Below are positions 5,439-7,379 of a stretch of 7,379 nucleotides of DNA, one piece after another. The first letter of the stretch is position 1. Every line of letters begins with the position of its first letter. The stretch covers positions 1-7,379 of the forward strand of contig CAJMRR010000100.1 of NCBI GenBank assembly GCA_905215835.1, in the 5' to 3' direction. Source of the stretch: an uncultured bacterium (lineage in GTDB: Bacteria > Actinomycetota > Coriobacteriia > Coriobacteriales > Coriobacteriaceae). Made by a program: the position numbers and the translations under genes. The notes under the pieces were generated by a model. The model was not told where the DNA came from. It saw nothing but the letters and a program-made list of their open reading frames with translations, and searched no databases.

Positions 5439-6677
5439 ATGACAAAAGACGATAGGCAGGCATTCGAGGTACCCGATCGGCTCTTTGAATATGTGAGGTC
5501 GGTCGTCGACAACCGCGCGCTTGCAACGGTGCTGCTCTTTTTGCTGAGCCTGCTGCTGATTGGCATCGACAACATCGCCGGAATCTTGACGGTGCTGCTT
5601 GCCGGCTTTTTGCTGATCGATCGATTTGAGATCGTGCGCCGCTGCATGGTGATTGGCGGCGCCGCGTGGGCCATGACGTTGGCGATTGGCGCCATGGCGC
5701 TCGGCGGCATCGAAGGGCCGGTGCTGTTCGATGCCGGCTTTGTATTCAACATGCTTGGCTTTGTGCTGGCGCTTGCCGCGTGCGTGCTGTTCTTGTGTGG
5801 CCGCGCCCTGTACTACCAGGGCTACGAACAGGGCGAGCAGCATGCCGATTGTGTGCTGGCCGCTCGTATTCAAGATCGCCTGATCGATCACCCCGACACC
5901 TGGGACAACATCGACGGCGACTTCTTGGAGGTCGAGGGCGCCCTTAACCGCGTGCGTGACCGTGAGCGCAAGGTGCAACAGGCCTTGCGTGACGAGTCGC
6001 ATCGCAAGGACGATCTGGTCACGTACTTGGCACATGACCTACGCACCCCGCTTGCCAGTGTGGTGGGCTATCTTTCGCTGCTGCAAGAGGCTCCTGAGCT
6101 GCCGGTTGAGCAACGTGCGCACTTTACGGGCGTGGCTCTCGACAAGGCGCACCGGCTCGATGCACTCATCGAAGAGTTCTTCGATATCACACGCTTTGAC
6201 TTCCACGATATCGTGCTCACGCGCGGCTATGTTGATCTGGGGTTGCTGCTGGCTCAGGTGGCTGACGAGTTCTATCCCATCCTCAACGAGCAGCATAAGG
6301 AAGCCCAAGTTGATATCCACGAGGACCTGACGGTGCTCGTGGATGGCGACAAGATGGCTCGCGTGTTCAACAACATCATGAAAAACGCCGTCGCCTATAG
6401 CTATGAGGGCTCGACTATCACGATTGAGGCCGGGCGCCAAGACGATGGCGGCGTGCGCGTTCGCTTTATCAATCAGGGCGATCCTATCCCTGCGGCTAAG
6501 CTCAAGGTGATCTTTGAGAAGTTCTATCGCCTGGATGCGGCGCGTGCGACCAATCGCGGTGGTGCCGGTCTGGGCCTTGCTATTGCCAAGGAGATCATCG
6601 CGGCACACGGCGGTACCGTTGCATGTGAATCGACGCCCGAACACACGATATTCACCATCGAGCTGCCCGCTGCATAG
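5439..6677 (+). CDS. VanS-like sensor histidine kinase
   Basis: Membrane kinase partner of the regulator 25 bp upstream, same operon. I chose ATG 5439 (412 residues) over GTG 5433 because the GGTGGGG ribosome binding site (5424-5430) ends only 2 bp before the GTG but 8 bp before the ATG. The N-terminus has four hydrophobic segments (about residues 27-43, 45-61, 69-88 and 101-121) with very short loops, so there is almost no extracellular sensor domain. A coiled, charged linker (about 122-190) follows. The dimerisation and phosphoacceptor box is LAHDLRTPLAS with His199. The catalytic domain has the N-box (FNNIMKNAV, about 310-318), the F-box (FEKFYRLDAAR, about 359-369) and the G-rich ATP lid GGAGLGLAIAKE (about 374-385). 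The LVTYLAHDLRTPL and EEFFDITRF stretches strongly resemble VanS. The signal sensed is unknown. Confidence 0.94.
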   Translation: MTKDDRQAFEVPDRLFEYVRSVVDNRALATVLLFLLSLLLIGIDNIAGILTVLLAGFLLIDRFEIVRRCMVIGGAAWAMTLAIGAMALGGIEGPVLFDAGFVFNMLGFVLALAACVLFLCGRALYYQGYEQGEQHADCVLAARIQDRLIDHPDTWDNIDGDFLEVEGALNRVRDRERKVQQALRDESHRKDDLVTYLAHDLRTPLASVVGYLSLLQEAPELPVEQRAHFTGVALDKAHRLDALIEEFFDITRFDFHDIVLTRGYVDLGLLLAQVADEFYPILNEQHKEAQVDIHEDLTVLVDGDKMARVFNNIMKNAVAYSYEGSTITIEAGRQDDGGVRVRFINQGDPIPAAKLKVIFEKFYRLDAARATNRGGAGLGLAIAKEIIAAHGGTVACESTPEHTIFTIELPAA

Positions 6678-6688
6678 CCAGCGTGCCC

Positions 6689-6704
6689 TTACAAACACTT
6701 GACA
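6689..6704 (+). promoter_or_regulatory. Pho-box-like repeat / -35 region upstream of pstB
   Basis: TTACAA (6689-6694) and TTGACA (6699-6704) are spaced 10 bp start to start, resembling the TTAACA-type half-sites bound by PhoP upstream of phosphate genes in Bacillus. TTGACA is also a perfect -35 box, but the best -10 at a usable distance is only TATGAG (6720-6725, 15-bp spacer). Either way it suggests that pstB can be transcribed separately from the kinase gene. Confidence 0.35.
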
Positions 6705-6738
6705 ATGCGCTCACGTGCATATGAGCCGCGATTTCTAC

Positions 6739-6765
6739 TATCGATACTGCTGAATTGATATCGAT
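6739..6765 (+). promoter_or_regulatory. Paired TATCGAT motifs before pstB
   Basis: TATCGAT occurs at 6739-6745 and 6759-6765, exactly 20 bp apart; each contains the palindrome ATCGAT. Two-turn spacing just before the ribosome binding site would suit a dimeric repressor or regulator, but this could be chance in AT-richer intergenic DNA. Confidence 0.25.
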
Positions 6766-6780
6766 GTGGAGGTATGCGGT

Positions 6781-7379
6781 ATGACGGCTGCTGCGGCTGT
6801 GGAGCCCACGGAGCTTGAAGAACTCATGGAAGCGCAGGCCGAGGCCGCGCACGAGCGCGAGGTTGGGGATGCGACTCGCCCCACGGCAGAGGATCTTGCC
6901 GCCTCGCCGACGCGCATCGACGTCGAGGGCCTCGACCTGTTCTATGGCGACCATCATGCGCTCAAGGACGTGAATATCAAGATCCGCGACAAGCAGATCA
7001 CCTCATTTATCGGGCCTTCGGGCTGCGGAAAGTCCACGTTGCTGCGCTGCTTTAACCGCATGAACGACGGCATCAAGGATTGCCGTATCGAGGGCAAGAT
7101 TGCGCTCGATGGTCAAGATATCCTGGGCGATTACGACATCTGCCGTTTGCGCCAGCGCGTGGGCATGGTGTTCCAGCGCCCCAACCCGTTTCCCATGAGC
7201 ATCTACGACAACGTCGCCTATGGGCCGCGCGGTATGGGTGTGCGCGACCGCGTCGTGCTCGACGAGCTGGTCGAGGAGTCCCTTCGTCGCGCTGCGCTAT
7301 GGGATGAGGTCAAGGACAAGCTCAAAGAGTCGGGTCTGGGTCTTTCGGGCGGCCAGCAGCAGCGTCTGTGCATCGCCCG
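6781..7379 (+). CDS. pstB: Phosphate ABC transporter ATPase PstB (3' end beyond window)
   Basis: PstB hydrolyses ATP at the inner face of the membrane to power high-affinity phosphate import through PstA/PstC. The ATG at 6781 follows TGGAGG (6767-6772) by eight bases. The visible 199 codons contain Walker A GPSGCGKST (residues 78-86), the Q-loop in VFQRPNPFPMSIYDNV (Gln132) and the signature LSGGQQQR (188-195). FNRMND and RPNPFPMSIYDNV are hallmarks of PstB rather than other ABC ATPases. Walker B and the rest lie outside the window. The ABC domain begins near residue 46 (IDVEGLDLFYG); the preceding 45 residues are an acidic, Ala/Glu-rich extension absent from many PstB proteins. pstS, pstC and pstA are not upstream; instead the gene follows the kinase gene by 103 bp. 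phoU would be the usual next gene, but it cannot be seen. Confidence 0.95.
   Translation, partial: MTAAAAVEPTELEELMEAQAEAAHEREVGDATRPTAEDLAASPTRIDVEGLDLFYGDHHALKDVNIKIRDKQITSFIGPSGCGKSTLLRCFNRMNDGIKDCRIEGKIALDGQDILGDYDICRLRQRVGMVFQRPNPFPMSIYDNVAYGPRGMGVRDRVVLDELVEESLRRAALWDEVKDKLKESGLGLSGGQQQRLCIA

Noticed and set aside
5403..6035. 210-codon minus-strand frame opposite the kinase
   Set aside because: It is an antisense shadow of the kinase membrane and linker region, with His/Gln-rich low-complexity content.
3180..6677. Vancomycin resistance cluster
   Set aside because: Only VanR/VanS-like regulators are present; no vanH, vanA/B-type ligase or vanX is in the window, and the carboxypeptidase is of the ordinary PBP5 type.

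Overview
The window looks like chromosomal DNA of a GC-rich Gram-positive anaerobe, most likely a Coriobacteriia (Collinsella-like) gut actinobacterium. That placement is inference: it rests on GC- and CTG/GCC-rich codon use, good Shine-Dalgarno sites with several probable GTG starts, and VanR/VanS-like regulators; no rRNA or marker gene settles it.

Layout, left to right. Positions 1-86 hold the end of a structured element with a tRNA-3'-end-like tail, then a rho-independent terminator. Positions 233-2674 (+) encode an 813-residue cytosolic protein of unknown function with TPR-like helices near its C-terminus. A tRNA-Ser(GCU) with its own promoter and terminator follows at 2767-2897. Behind it lies a compact repeat zone (2840-3120): the last 18 nt of the tRNA plus its terminator are repeated perfectly 190 bp downstream, and the 132 bp in between is packed with hairpins and carries an inverted copy of the tRNA T-arm.

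A D-alanyl-D-alanine carboxypeptidase (S11/PBP5 type) is read leftwards (3180-4520). Divergent from it is an operon with an OmpR-type response regulator (4718-5413) and its histidine kinase (5439-6677), both closely resembling VanR and VanS. A near-perfect palindrome lies in the shared upstream region. The window ends inside pstB (6781 onwards), the ATPase of the phosphate ABC importer, which has an unusual N-terminal extension and Pho-box-like repeats upstream.

Working together (inference): the VanR/VanS-like pair probably senses an envelope condition and may control the neighbouring carboxypeptidase, which trims peptidoglycan stem peptides, and/or the phosphate import gene downstream. No vanHAX resistance genes are present, so the pair should not be read as vancomycin resistance. 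The least ordinary feature is the hairpin-rich tRNA-associated repeat, of which the left window edge may hold a second, diverged example.
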